A stretch of DNA of 64,000 nucleotides from Rhodospirillales bacterium (GTDB lineage Bacteria > Pseudomonadota > Alphaproteobacteria > JAJFIK01), in NCBI GenBank assembly GCA_021775005.1, contig JAJFIK010000078.1:29622-93621 (forward strand), read 5' to 3'. The position numbers and the translations under genes were made by a program. The notes beneath the pieces are model-generated. The model was not told the origin of the DNA and made no database searches. It saw only the letters and a program-made list of their open reading frames with translations. The number at the start of each line of letters is the position of its first letter. The first letter of the stretch is position 1. Positions 1 to 8,336 of this stretch are shown in pieces.

Positions 1-349
1 GCGCGATTCCCGTCTGCGGCCAAAGAAATGCCAACACATCCGCGATCCGGTTTCGGATTGTTCGCTGATCTGACGCGACTTGAGCTGACCTCGTTTGCGG
101 GCGCGGTGCGGTGTCCAAAACATGACCCAGGAGTGCCGCACTTGCGTCGGCGGTTGGCGCTGCATCAAGCATGTCGTCAAGCAGCCGCGCCTGCGCAACA
201 TATTGCGCCGCTTCAGGGGAGTTGGCCACAAAGGCTTCGCCACGATCACGCTCAGCGCTTGGCCAGCGCTCTGGATTGGCACCATATGCCTCTATGATCG
301 CTTGAAAACGATCCATCGTCATCCCCCCGGATGTCATATCGTTCGTCAT
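1..349 (-). CDS. Probable anti-sigma factor, partial (3' end outside window)
   Basis: The open frame starts at an ATG whose first bases overlap the sigma factor stop (ATGA, 346-349) and runs off the left edge, giving 116 codons. Its N-terminus contains DRFQAIIEAYG followed by NPERWP, a pattern I know from proteins encoded just downstream of alphaproteobacterial ECF sigma genes. Those proteins have a cytoplasmic N-terminus, a membrane segment and a periplasmic tail. The membrane part may begin with LAFLWPQTG at the window edge. By position it would hold the upstream sigma factor inactive. The function is inferred from context and this N-terminal pattern; the rest of the protein cannot be seen. 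Confidence 0.7.
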   Translation of the reverse strand, partial: MTNDMTSGGMTMDRFQAIIEAYGANPERWPSAERDRGEAFVANSPEAAQYVAQARLLDDMLDAAPTADASAALLGHVLDTAPRPQTRSAQVASDQRTIRNRIADVLAFLWPQTGIA

Positions 350-1008
350 TGCCCTATTCCTAATAATTCGCCCGCCTGTGGGCGTAGTAAGTCCTTTAAT
401 TTGCGCCGACCACGGGCCAGCAAAGATTCCAACGCTTCAACACTTATTTCCATCACTGCTGCCGCCTCGATATTCGAGAGCTCCTGTGTATGGCACAGGG
501 TAATGGCGATTCTTTGCCGCACCGGCAAACGCGCTATCGCCTCATTTACACGAGCGGCAAGTTCCTTTTCATGCAGCGCCTCACCGGGGCCTGCTGCATC
601 ATCTTCCAACTCAGGAAAATCATCGCCTAGAACTTCGCGCTTTTTTCGCATGCGGTCATAGCAAAGATTAAGCGTAACGCGATGCATCCAGGTGGCGAAC
701 TGGGCCCGGCCGGGCTCCCACGTCGGGGCTTGTTTCCAAACCCTGAGGAAGACCTCTTGTGCAACCTCTTCGGCGTCAGCCTGATTGCGCAAAACGCGGT
801 TCGCCAGGCCCACTGTGCGACCCAAGTGGCGGTCCACAAAGGTGCGGATAGCAAAGCTGTCACCGCGCGCGATCTCAACCAGAAGCGCAATATCCGGATC
901 GTCACCAGAGGATTCCGGCGATGGTGTGGCCCGCACGACGGTGCCTCCGTTTGTGTTCTGCCCTGTGAGAGATCGTCTCACAGAATGCCGCCGGTTGACC
1001 ACACCCAT
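346..1008 (-). CDS. ECF-type RNA polymerase sigma factor
   Basis: A 220-residue sigma-70 family protein. Region 2 lies at about residues 60-120 (ANRVLRNQADAEEVAQEVF, then TWMHRVTLNLCYDRMRKK). Region 4 lies near the C-terminus (RLPVRQRIAITLCHTQELSN with a helix-turn-helix ending LARGRRKLKDLL). Both regions without a region 3 is the ECF layout. The start is supported by GAGGGG about 10 bases upstream. It follows the EF-hand gene by 26 bases and is coupled to the putative anti-sigma gene by an ATGA overlap, so the three probably form one transcript. ECF groups with this partner usually answer envelope or oxidative stress; the inducer here is unknown. Confidence 0.93.
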   Translation of the reverse strand: MGVVNRRHSVRRSLTGQNTNGGTVVRATPSPESSGDDPDIALLVEIARGDSFAIRTFVDRHLGRTVGLANRVLRNQADAEEVAQEVFLRVWKQAPTWEPGRAQFATWMHRVTLNLCYDRMRKKREVLGDDFPELEDDAAGPGEALHEKELAARVNEAIARLPVRQRIAITLCHTQELSNIEAAAVMEISVEALESLLARGRRKLKDLLRPQAGELLGIGQ

Positions 1009-1034
1009 CCGATAACGCGCGCCCCTCGAAGAAA

Positions 1035-1556
1035 TTAGCCGTCGTCGCCGTCAGGCCCGTGACCGCGCTGATGACGCCCACGTTCGCCGCGACCTTCGTG
1101 CCTCATGCGACCGACAATTTCCATTTCTGTCTGGGTCACGACACCGTTTTCATCCAAGTCCGCACCTTCAAACCGGTTCATGGCCATGGTTGAAAACTCA
1201 TTCTCGTCGATGACGCCATTGTCGTTTTCATCGGCATGGTCAAATCGAGGGCTTCCTTCACGGCTTTCCCGTCGCTCGCTGCGCCTTGCCTCATGGCGTT
1301 CGCGGCGCGCCTGATGACGCGCGTCATGGAAGGCTCGGGCTTCGTCTTCGCTGAGCGTGCCATTGCCGTCAACATCCGCGTCGTCAAACGCATTTGCCGA
1401 TTGCGCCTCGGCTTCCGATTGGGTGATTTGGCCGTCGCCATCGGCATCGAGTTCGTTGAAGCGCTCGGCGGCAAAGTCGCCTGGCTCGGCCCATGCCACA
1501 CTTGCAGCAACGGTGCCAGCCATGAGGACGCCCAAAAGGGGTGATGTAATTTTCAT
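1035..1556 (-). CDS. Secreted EF-hand calcium-binding protein
   Basis: 173 residues with a signal peptide (MKITSPLLGVLMAGTVAAS, cleavage probably after AWA). Four EF-hand loops are visible: DADGDGQITQSE, DVDGNGTLSEDE, DENDNGVIDENE and DLDENGVVTQTE. Each has Asp/Asn at the calcium positions and Glu at position 12. The middle and the C-terminus are rich in Arg, His and Glu (RHQARRERHEARR). I placed the start at MKIT because GGAGAC precedes it at good spacing; the frame stays open nine codons further upstream. It lies directly upstream of the ECF sigma gene on the same strand, so it may share its regulation. It probably binds calcium in the periplasm; the partner is unknown. Confidence 0.88.
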   Translation of the reverse strand: MKITSPLLGVLMAGTVAASVAWAEPGDFAAERFNELDADGDGQITQSEAEAQSANAFDDADVDGNGTLSEDEARAFHDARHQARRERHEARRSERRESREGSPRFDHADENDNGVIDENEFSTMAMNRFEGADLDENGVVTQTEMEIVGRMRHEGRGERGRHQRGHGPDGDDG

Positions 1557-1892
1557 TGTTGTCTCCAGTTTTTCTAAAACCATCTGGGCCCCCCAAGACC
1601 CGTACAGATAGTCAAACGGGTTAGGCCGGAAAGTCCGTCGATCCGATTCTACTCGTGAAATCAGAGGGATGGGCGTTTCCTGCCTTAACCGGACCGGGAA
1701 GCGAGCCGATCAAGGTACGCGGGGTCATAAGGCCGGGCCATGCCCCAGCGGAAACGCCCATCCAAGAGCGGCAAGCTCAGCGTCTTGGTCACGGCATCGG
1801 GAGGGGAAGGGCGACGCCGAGAGTAACGGACTGAGGGGATTTGCTTGCCGCTCAGAAGATCAAACGGCGGCGCAGATCAAAATCCGTCGCCC
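1557..1892. other. Intergenic region upstream of EF-hand gene
   Basis: 336 bases lie between the GcvT-like gene and the EF-hand gene, both on the minus strand. They hold the EF-hand ribosome binding site and the paired stems listed separately at 1667-1853. An open frame on the plus strand at 1669-1905 overlaps the stems, has no ribosome binding site and no recognisable sequence, so I do not call it a gene. Confidence 0.6.
1667..1853. ncRNA. Candidate structured RNA: two tandem long stems
   Basis: This intergenic stretch contains two perfect inverted repeats side by side. Bases 1667-1680 (GGATGGGCGTTTCC) pair with 1750-1763, 14 bp around a 69-base interior. Bases 1766-1776 (GAGCGGCAAGC) pair with 1843-1853, 11 bp around a 66-base interior that itself holds GCGTC/GACGC. 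Only two bases separate the two elements. This is more structure than a terminator needs, and neither stem is followed by a T-run. It could be a free small RNA on either strand or the leader of the EF-hand-sigma operon on the minus strand. I could not match it to 6S, SRP, RNase P or a riboswitch I know. Confidence 0.45.
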
Positions 1893-2969
1893 TCAACGCA
1901 AATAATTTATCTCTGGTGTAATGATGCCATTGCTCAATTCCAATTTGACCGGCGCGGTTACCCCAGAGCGATCAATCAAGGCAAGACCGCGCGCAATGGC
2001 GTGTTCCGGCGCGGCATAAGATGACGTGACCGTGCCGACCTTCTTTCCCCCGCTGCTAAGGCGCGCTGCGGTTAAATCAAAGGCTTGCGGAATTGAAATT
2101 TGCGCGAAAGCGCGACCACCGGGGGATGCCCGCAGCGCCGTTGCGCCGGAAAACGGGCGACCATCTAGCTCAACCAAATGTGCCCAGCCCAGCTCAGCAG
2201 GAAAGGCGCACTCGTCTCGACGACGGGCAATTGTTGCCGGTACAAAGTCCTGGCCTGCGCGGGCTATGCCTTGATCGATGCGATGGCGCTCCTGCGCGGC
2301 CATACCAACAGCGACCAGCCCCAACGCAGTACCTTGTTTGGCAAATCTGTTCCAAAGCAGGCCTGCATCTTCGGCCCCCACCTGCACAAGGGTAAGCCGA
2401 TCGGCGGGCAGGTCGATCAAAGTGATATCAATGCCGCGCGCGGAAAGACGCTGCACAAAGCCATCCTGCCCGATGGGGGCGTTAAGGCCGGTGGCGTTCA
2501 GAACCTCAGCTCGTGCTGGCCCGCCCACGCCAATCATGGCATCGGCGCCGGGCACAACAGAAACATCTCTGCCGGCGTCCATATCCGTGAGGCGGGCTCC
2601 CACCACCTCGTTGGCGATGACAATAAATTCCTCTTCGCCAGTGCGCGCGATGATGCATTTATCGATGACATAGCCGCTGGCCACACACATGAGCGCTTCG
2701 CGGGTCTCCCCTTGGCTGAGGTCGGATACCCGTCGCGTGAGAAGGCGGTCGAGATGATCGCCTGCGTCCGACCCCGCAACGGTCACAGATGGTTGCGGCG
2801 ATAGGTCTGCCAATCCGGCCGTGCGCACAATGGCGCGCGCTTCTGCTGCAACATCGCCGAATGCAGTTGGAACCGTAAAGCCGTTCCAAGCTTGCCACTG
2901 GTTAGTGCGAGATTGCTCGGCAGTTCGCTCATGTAGCGGCGTGGGGAGCTGAATGATGGCGCGGGTCAT
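1893..2969 (-). CDS. GcvT/aminomethyltransferase-fold protein
   Basis: 358 residues related to the folate-binding T-protein family (GcvT, DmdA, the C-terminal part of sarcosine and dimethylglycine dehydrogenases). Support comes from the N-terminal AFGDVAAEARAIV, which resembles the family's conserved start of domain 1, the LLTRRVSDL stretch, the C-terminal FSGATALRAS (compare FxGKxAL) and KVGTVTSSYAAPEHAIARGLA in the C-terminal barrel (compare vGxvTSg..sP.l..nIalg). The YgfZ signature with its Cys is absent. It is the last gene of a three-gene operon and overlaps the preceding oxidoreductase by ATGA (2966-2969). A role taking one-carbon units released by a neighbouring FAD enzyme is plausible but not shown. 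The substrate is unknown. Confidence 0.75.
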   Translation of the reverse strand: MTRAIIQLPTPLHERTAEQSRTNQWQAWNGFTVPTAFGDVAAEARAIVRTAGLADLSPQPSVTVAGSDAGDHLDRLLTRRVSDLSQGETREALMCVASGYVIDKCIIARTGEEEFIVIANEVVGARLTDMDAGRDVSVVPGADAMIGVGGPARAEVLNATGLNAPIGQDGFVQRLSARGIDITLIDLPADRLTLVQVGAEDAGLLWNRFAKQGTALGLVAVGMAAQERHRIDQGIARAGQDFVPATIARRRDECAFPAELGWAHLVELDGRPFSGATALRASPGGRAFAQISIPQAFDLTAARLSSGGKKVGTVTSSYAAPEHAIARGLALIDRSGVTAPVKLELSNGIITPEINYLR

Positions 2970-4531
2970 GAGGCAGCCACATCTTCCAGCACGGCCTCAG
3001 CGCACAAAAGACCTGGGAGCCCGGATATCCCGCCGCCGGAGTGCGCACCGGCGCTGGCAAAATAAAGCCCCCCAAGGAAAACATCCCCTGCCCGCGCGCG
3101 GGCCTGAGGCCGCAGCGATGCCAACTGATCAAAGGAAAGATTTGCGTGGTGCCAATGCCCGCCCGGTGCACCGTATTGCCCCTCAATGTCTTTGGGGGAG
3201 AGAAATTCGGCGTGCTTCACCAAATCGGCGAGACCCGGCGCGTAATATCCAAGCGCCGCAACAAGCCGATCACGATAGTCATCCTGGCATCTCATCCATC
3301 CGCCTTCAGGCTCATAGGGCACATGCATCACATTGGCGCAGAGAATGTGATGGCCCTTTGGCGCCAGCGACGCATCATGGGTCGTGGGAATGGTAATTTC
3401 AAAAGCCGGGTCGCGCGGCAGATGCCCCACGCTCGCTTCAGCGAAACTATGCTGCAGATGATCAATAGAGGGCGCGATGACCAAGCGACCCTTGAGGAGG
3501 GTTTGATCCTGCAGACCGCGAAATTCAGGAACGCCGCTCAGCGCCAGATTGAGTTTACCCACCGTGCCGTTCACCGCGCGCTGACGAAGGTCAGCCACAA
3601 GGTCCGGCTCCAAGTGCTCATTGCCCACCAGCTTGGTCAGTGCTTGAGCGGGCGCCAAAGCAGCAATGGTGGCGCGCGCGCCCCACTCTTCGCCAGCACT
3701 GGTTTGCACACCGCGCACTACACCATCGTGCACAAGGATCTTTTCCACTTTGGTATCTAGCAATATTTCTGCGCCGGCATTTTGTGCAGCTGCCACCAGC
3801 GCTGTGGCGATGGTCCCGATCCCGCCCTGGGGATGGCCAAGGGCCATGGGAACTCCTGACACTTCGCCCGCTGCGCGCAGCGCCAAGGCGGCAATCGCTG
3901 CCTCCTCAAAGGGCCCCGCCCCGCCCAGACCTGCTTCCAGGGCACAGGCCCCGCGCAAGAGATCCGTATCAAATCGGTCATTGAGCATGTCGGCGGCACT
4001 GGAGAACAAAGCCGCAGAGGCGCGCTCAGCCGTTCCGGCGTCAAGGCCATTGAGAAGTCGCGCTACTTCTTCCTCCCACTTGCCATTTTGTGCGGGAACT
4101 TCTGAGAGCGCGCGGGCAAATCGCCCCAACGCGCCAAGGTCTTTGAGATATGTTTCATAGGCTTTGCCATCTTGCGCAGAAAATCCTGCAAGGGCGGCGC
4201 GCGATGCCCATTTGTCGAGCGAGAGCGGCAGCACCTCCCCTTCATTGCCAATCGCTGTGGTGGACATGCGGCGCTGGGTCAGTCGCAAACCGTGACGGTA
4301 AAGCCCCAAATCACGAATGATGCGGGGGTGAAGCCCTGGATAAACATGCGCGCAGCGCGAAACATGGTAGCCCGGCCAAATTTCTTCAGTAGAGGTCATG
4401 CCCCCTAAAACGTCGCGCGCTTCCAGCAGCAATACTTTTTGCTTGGCGCGCGCAAGATATGCGGCGGTGACAAGACCGTTGTGCCCACCGCCGATGATAA
4501 TGGCATCATAGGTGACATTGGGCCCGCTCAT
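2966..4531 (-). CDS. Phytoene-dehydrogenase-like NAD(P)/FAD oxidoreductase (PYROXD2-like)
   Basis: 521 residues of the COG1233 amine-oxidase/phytoene-desaturase superfamily. The N-terminal dinucleotide fold is clear: IIIGGGHNGLVTAAYLA followed by the acidic strand end VLLLEARDVLGG. The C-terminus has FLGGLYFASAGAHSGGGISG, the usual second FAD contact. The segment IEGQYGAPGGHWHHANLSFDQ resembles PYROXD2-type proteins rather than carotenoid desaturases, and no carotenoid genes are nearby. It overlaps both neighbours by ATGA, so the three genes are translationally coupled. It presumably oxidises a small metabolite with FAD; the substrate cannot be read from sequence. Confidence 0.85.
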   Translation of the reverse strand: MSGPNVTYDAIIIGGGHNGLVTAAYLARAKQKVLLLEARDVLGGMTSTEEIWPGYHVSRCAHVYPGLHPRIIRDLGLYRHGLRLTQRRMSTTAIGNEGEVLPLSLDKWASRAALAGFSAQDGKAYETYLKDLGALGRFARALSEVPAQNGKWEEEVARLLNGLDAGTAERASAALFSSAADMLNDRFDTDLLRGACALEAGLGGAGPFEEAAIAALALRAAGEVSGVPMALGHPQGGIGTIATALVAAAQNAGAEILLDTKVEKILVHDGVVRGVQTSAGEEWGARATIAALAPAQALTKLVGNEHLEPDLVADLRQRAVNGTVGKLNLALSGVPEFRGLQDQTLLKGRLVIAPSIDHLQHSFAEASVGHLPRDPAFEITIPTTHDASLAPKGHHILCANVMHVPYEPEGGWMRCQDDYRDRLVAALGYYAPGLADLVKHAEFLSPKDIEGQYGAPGGHWHHANLSFDQLASLRPQARARAGDVFLGGLYFASAGAHSGGGISGLPGLLCAEAVLEDVAAS

Positions 4532-6015
4532 AGGGACACCTCAGCGCCGCGCGCGGACAACTCATGCCCGAAGCTAAGGCCCTGGATCGCCCGTTGCAGG
4601 CGGGTGGCCAGGGACGCGTCGCCGCCAATCTCGTTGGCAAGTCCCGATGCGACCCCAAAGGGGCAGCCATGAGACCAGCCCATCGCCGCTTCAAAATCAT
4701 CCGGGCTGTCAAAACGCCAGTGCTTGATGGCACCATCAATGTCTGACCAGAACGGCTTCAGATCCCTCACCACTTGGGCGAAAAGTGTTTGCACCTGGTC
4801 TGGCGTCCAATGGCCCCCGATTGGGGATTGCGGCAGGAAGTGAATGATAACGCTCAACATGGCGCCTTCGCCCGTAGGCGTGACGACACATTCCATCGGA
4901 AGATGGTCGGCAATTAGATTGAGCCGACAGGTATTCGCAGCCGCCGCGGCCATGCGCGGCTCTGTGTTGAGATAGATCGGGCCTCTGCCCAATTCACCTA
5001 AGGGGTTGTCGCTATTGCCCAGCTGAATGACAATGCGGCCAAAGCCCCCTGTGCTCCGCGCCGCGCCAATGTCTGGCCCGAGCTGCCCGGGCAAAATAGA
5101 CCACTCAAGCAGCCCCAGCGCCGTCGCCTTTAGATCAAGGCTCGAGGCCACAAGCGCGGCGCTGTTGAAACTGCCGTCCGCCAAAGTAATTCCTGTGACG
5201 CGACCCTTTTCTACATTGATGTCTGTCACCGCCATGCCCATGCCCACATCCACATTGGCATCATGGAGGAGAGATAAAAGCGACGGTGTGGCATCAAGAA
5301 ACTCATCGCGCACAAAACCCAGATCAAGGCGCGGTTGGCTCGCGTCGCTGAGCGGCCCGTGGAGAAACTGCAATAAAGATCCCGCATCGCCGGGCCCCGC
5401 CGGTCCGCAAAACAGCGAAGGGCCCGCAAGGGCGGCCTGCGCCAGAGGGTCCGTCATCATTGAGGCCAATTGATTGCTCAGCGGCCGTATCCACAATGCC
5501 AGGGCATGGCGGAGTTGGTTCTTTGGCAGATCAAAGTTAGAGACCAATTCTTGTGCAGCGGAGGACAAAGCCTTGCGGTTCGCTGGTTTGACTTGGGCTA
5601 GATTGCCTTGGGTCAGTGCTTCGTTCATACGCGCAACTGAGGCTGTAAATTCCTGCCAACGCTGGGCCTCATATGGGGTCCGTGCATCCAAAGCGCGGCG
5701 CGCCAGGGCGGGCACCGCCGGCAGTGTTAAGGGCGTCCCCCCGCGCCCAACGGCGGTGATGTGCTCAGCGGGGGCCCAACCTAGATCACTTGAGTCCAGT
5801 CCCAAAACGCGCAAAGCAGACATGTCCTGTGCAGTGGCCACAGAGCGAAAGGCTGGCAGGGGTACTTTGCCCCAGGTCTCAGCGGTGCCAAGACGCCCCC
5901 CCAGATAGGGGCGCGCGTCGAGCAGCTTTACTCGCGCCCCCGCTTTTGCCGCGCGGACGGCGTGGACGAGGCCCTGCGGCCCGCCACCACTGACGATCAG
6001 GTCATGTTTATCCAT
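4528..6015 (-). CDS. Second FAD-dependent oxidoreductase, phytoene-dehydrogenase-like
   Basis: 495 residues, paralogous in architecture to the downstream gene. The N-terminus reads LIVSGGGPQGLVHAVRAA then VKLLDARPYLGGR, a GxGxxG Rossmann motif with its acidic end. The C-terminal half is less typical and lacks the obvious GG-YF-GGG segment of its neighbour, ending in LSFGHELSARGAEVSL. The frame extends 79 codons upstream, into the 5' region and start of speE on the other strand; I chose MDKHDLIV because the conserved fold begins there, and the SD (GGACGA) is weak. It heads the operon of two oxidoreductases and the GcvT-fold protein, divergent from speE. Two non-identical FAD subunits may act together; this is inference. 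Confidence 0.8.
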   Translation of the reverse strand: MDKHDLIVSGGGPQGLVHAVRAAKAGARVKLLDARPYLGGRLGTAETWGKVPLPAFRSVATAQDMSALRVLGLDSSDLGWAPAEHITAVGRGGTPLTLPAVPALARRALDARTPYEAQRWQEFTASVARMNEALTQGNLAQVKPANRKALSSAAQELVSNFDLPKNQLRHALALWIRPLSNQLASMMTDPLAQAALAGPSLFCGPAGPGDAGSLLQFLHGPLSDASQPRLDLGFVRDEFLDATPSLLSLLHDANVDVGMGMAVTDINVEKGRVTGITLADGSFNSAALVASSLDLKATALGLLEWSILPGQLGPDIGAARSTGGFGRIVIQLGNSDNPLGELGRGPIYLNTEPRMAAAAANTCRLNLIADHLPMECVVTPTGEGAMLSVIIHFLPQSPIGGHWTPDQVQTLFAQVVRDLKPFWSDIDGAIKHWRFDSPDDFEAAMGWSHGCPFGVASGLANEIGGDASLATRLQRAIQGLSFGHELSARGAEVSL

Positions 6016-6171
6016 GCAAGTCGTCCAGCGCCTTTCTGCCCCCACGCCCCTTCTCCATAAACCATGAGGCGATGTTGGGGCAAAGCCTGTCGTTACTTGC
6101 GGTTTACAGAGCAGTATTCTGACCTGTAGATGAGCGCCGTTAACCCCTTCGCCCCCAGGTGAGACGGACCC

Positions 6172-7071
6172 ATGACACAGAAATTCACCGAAGTCCTGCA
6201 CGATGGATTTGCCCAGAGCTTTGAGGTCACTCAAATGCTGGTGCATGAGCAAACGCAGTTTCAGGATCTGAAGATTTTTGATACCCCGCTCAACGGCCGC
6301 GTCATGGCGCTGGACAACATTGTGCAGATCAGCACAAAGGACGAAAGCAGCTATTCAGAGATGCTAACCCACCTGCCCGCCTTTGACCTTTTGGCCCAAG
6401 GCGCGCGCCTTGCCCGGGTCATGATTGTGGGTGGCGGCGACGGGGCGGTGGCGGAAGAGGCCCTCAAGCACAAGGGCCTTGAAGAAGTAGTGATGGCAGA
6501 GATTGACCCCCGCGTGGTGGAGCTTTGCCGCGAGCACTTCGCTGATCTCAATGCGCCAGCGTTTTCCGACGCGCGCTTTAATGTGCAAATTGCCGACGCC
6601 TTTGAATATCTCAAGGCACCGAAATCCAAAGGTGCATTTGACCTTATTATTGCCGATCGTCCTGACCCTGTGGGGCCAGCGCAGGTCCTCTTCGACGATA
6701 GCTTTTATGATGCGGTATCGGCGGCGCTCACCCCCACTGGGGTGGCGGTGTTTCAGAACGGCGCGCCGTTTTATCAACCATCCGAATTGACGGACACCAT
6801 GCCGCAGTTGCGCAAGGCGTTTAAAAATTGCGGCGTCTTCTACACTGTGACGCCGACCTATGCCGGCGGGCCCATGGCGCTCACCTGGGCGTCAAACGGA
6901 TCTGTGTTGGGTCAAGCCAAAGACGAAGTGCTGGACGGGTTATTCAAGTCAGCCGCAGTTACCACAGACTACTACACGCCACGGCTGCACAACGCGGCGT
7001 TCCGCTTGCCAGCATGGCTGGAGCGGCTTGCTCGGGGAGAGGATTGTGCACTTTCTGGCCGGGAGGTTTAG
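6172..7071 (+). CDS. speE: Polyamine aminopropyltransferase (spermidine synthase)
   Basis: 299 residues. It transfers the aminopropyl group of decarboxylated AdoMet to putrescine or a similar diamine in the cytosol. The N-terminal beta domain has the family pattern FEVTQMLVHEQTQFQDLKIF, and the nucleotide site is IVGGGDGAVAEEALKH at about residues 85-100. The catalytic loop reads ADRPDPVGPAQVLF, where most SpeE proteins have DSTDPxGP, so the Asp before DPVGP is displaced in wording but DPVGPA is kept. The decarboxylase genes of the same pathway lie 1.8 kb downstream on the other strand, beyond the hipBA pair. Its stop overlaps the hipA stop on the opposite strand. Confidence 0.93.
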   Translation: MTQKFTEVLHDGFAQSFEVTQMLVHEQTQFQDLKIFDTPLNGRVMALDNIVQISTKDESSYSEMLTHLPAFDLLAQGARLARVMIVGGGDGAVAEEALKHKGLEEVVMAEIDPRVVELCREHFADLNAPAFSDARFNVQIADAFEYLKAPKSKGAFDLIIADRPDPVGPAQVLFDDSFYDAVSAALTPTGVAVFQNGAPFYQPSELTDTMPQLRKAFKNCGVFYTVTPTYAGGPMALTWASNGSVLGQAKDEVLDGLFKSAAVTTDYYTPRLHNAAFRLPAWLERLARGEDCALSGREV

Positions 7072-8336
7072 ACTCCATCGAACCCTTCAAATGCGTATGG
7101 GTTGAGGAATTGAGATCTCCAAAGAAGATCACGGTCTACGATGCTCAAATCTGCCTCATCGCAAACATCTTCCCAATGATCTTCAATGCACATGGTCTGA
7201 TTTTTGATTATTTCCGTGGCCCGCTCAGCGGACAGGTGGAATTCATTGGCGGCAACCACACATGTAGCTAGCAAACTCCGCCGGTCGCTTTTTGCGATGC
7301 ACATGGCCTGATTGACCTCTCGCGACATGCGAAACTGCGGGCAGATGTCAAAGGCCGGCGTGAGTTCAAGGTCTTTCCCATCCCAAAACGCGGCATGATT
7401 GCGCGCATGGTCGTCGGTATTACTTACAAGAACATTCAAGACAAGCCTGGAAAATAACTGTTCAAGCGTTTCATTCGGGTGCGTGAATCGGTGGCGAATT
7501 ACTTCAGCCAGTTGGTCATACCCAGCGTAGCGGCCCTCCATTTCGGTCAAGCCCAATATCGTTAGGGCCGACACCACAGAACGGCGGGTCTCACCCGAAC
7601 TCGTAACCGGGCGATCAAACCTCTCTACAAGAAGGACATCTTTGCCGGCCGCTGTCTCCAGCTTTACGTTCGCGGTATTCAATCCGATCCGCGCGGCCAT
7701 ACGCATGGCAATAAACTCGGATTTCACAACGTTGTAGGTATCTTTCGTGGAAGAGAATTTCGCAATATATTTGCGGTCTGCGTCTTCAACCTGAGCTTTG
7801 GGTCGTGCGCCGCCAAATAAACTACCCTGGAATAGGGCCTGCTGAAGCGCATGGGGCACCGGTTCGCCACGCTGGACCATCTCAGCAGCGTTCATCAATT
7901 GCTCCAATGTCGCATTACCCCGATGTCGCGGCATATAAATGTCCGCCGACTCCTGAAAATCTAGCGCACCAATACGGTCTGAGCCCGAATGCAGCATGTA
8001 ACTGAGCTCGTCCAGTTCTATATTTCGCGCAGCGTCACCTCTCCTGCCGGTCAATTGATTTATGATGACACGACGCCCCCAGGCATCAGGTGAGGCGTCT
8101 TGAAGGGAGCCCGCCATTTCATGCGGTGTGTCTGGAAATATGTCGCCCCGTCCCAACGGCAGTTCAGGCTCATATATTGAGATCGCGTTGTTGCGGGCAA
8201 GATATGACCGCCCGTACCGAAAGCCGTAAACTTGACCGTCTTTAAACACCTGGCCAGCAACAACAGGGTCAGTTGCGCCTGGCAACCAAATCCATACATA
8301 TGCAGATTGTGGTTCTTGACGATCAGAAATCATCAT
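7068..8336 (-). CDS. hipA: HipA-type serine/threonine kinase toxin
   Basis: 422 residues. HipA kinases phosphorylate glutamyl-tRNA synthetase or other targets and stop growth. Seen here are the N-terminal subdomain (VVAGQVFKDGQVYGFRYGRSYL), the substrate/ATP region with DRKYIAKFSS, VKSEFIAMRMA and LVERFDR, and the catalytic segment LVSNTDDHARNHAAFWDG with LTPAFDICP providing the metal-binding Asp. All key motifs look intact. I chose the ATG at 8336 (AAGGA five bases upstream) rather than an upstream start inside hipB; a second ATG follows immediately. It overlaps the hipB end by 14 bases, as is usual for toxin-antitoxin pairs, and meets speE tail to tail. The target is unknown. Confidence 0.9.
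   Translation of the reverse strand: MMISDRQEPQSAYVWIWLPGATDPVVAGQVFKDGQVYGFRYGRSYLARNNAISIYEPELPLGRGDIFPDTPHEMAGSLQDASPDAWGRRVIINQLTGRRGDAARNIELDELSYMLHSGSDRIGALDFQESADIYMPRHRGNATLEQLMNAAEMVQRGEPVPHALQQALFQGSLFGGARPKAQVEDADRKYIAKFSSTKDTYNVVKSEFIAMRMAARIGLNTANVKLETAAGKDVLLVERFDRPVTSSGETRRSVVSALTILGLTEMEGRYAGYDQLAEVIRHRFTHPNETLEQLFSRLVLNVLVSNTDDHARNHAAFWDGKDLELTPAFDICPQFRMSREVNQAMCIAKSDRRSLLATCVVAANEFHLSAERATEIIKNQTMCIEDHWEDVCDEADLSIVDRDLLWRSQFLNPYAFEGFDGV

Noticed and set aside
1667..1853. RNase P, 6S, SRP or tmRNA gene
   Set aside because: The conserved cores I know for these RNAs (for example the GGAAAGTCCGGGC and ACAGAA elements of RNase P) are missing in context; a short GGAAAGTCCG nearby at 1628-1637 is isolated.
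1669..1905. A 78-residue plus-strand protein
   Set aside because: It overlaps the paired stems, lacks a ribosome binding site and its sequence is Arg/Gly/Ser-rich without any family feature.
2966..6015. Carotenoid desaturase genes
   Set aside because: The motifs fit PYROXD2-like oxidoreductases, and no phytoene synthase or other carotenoid gene is present.
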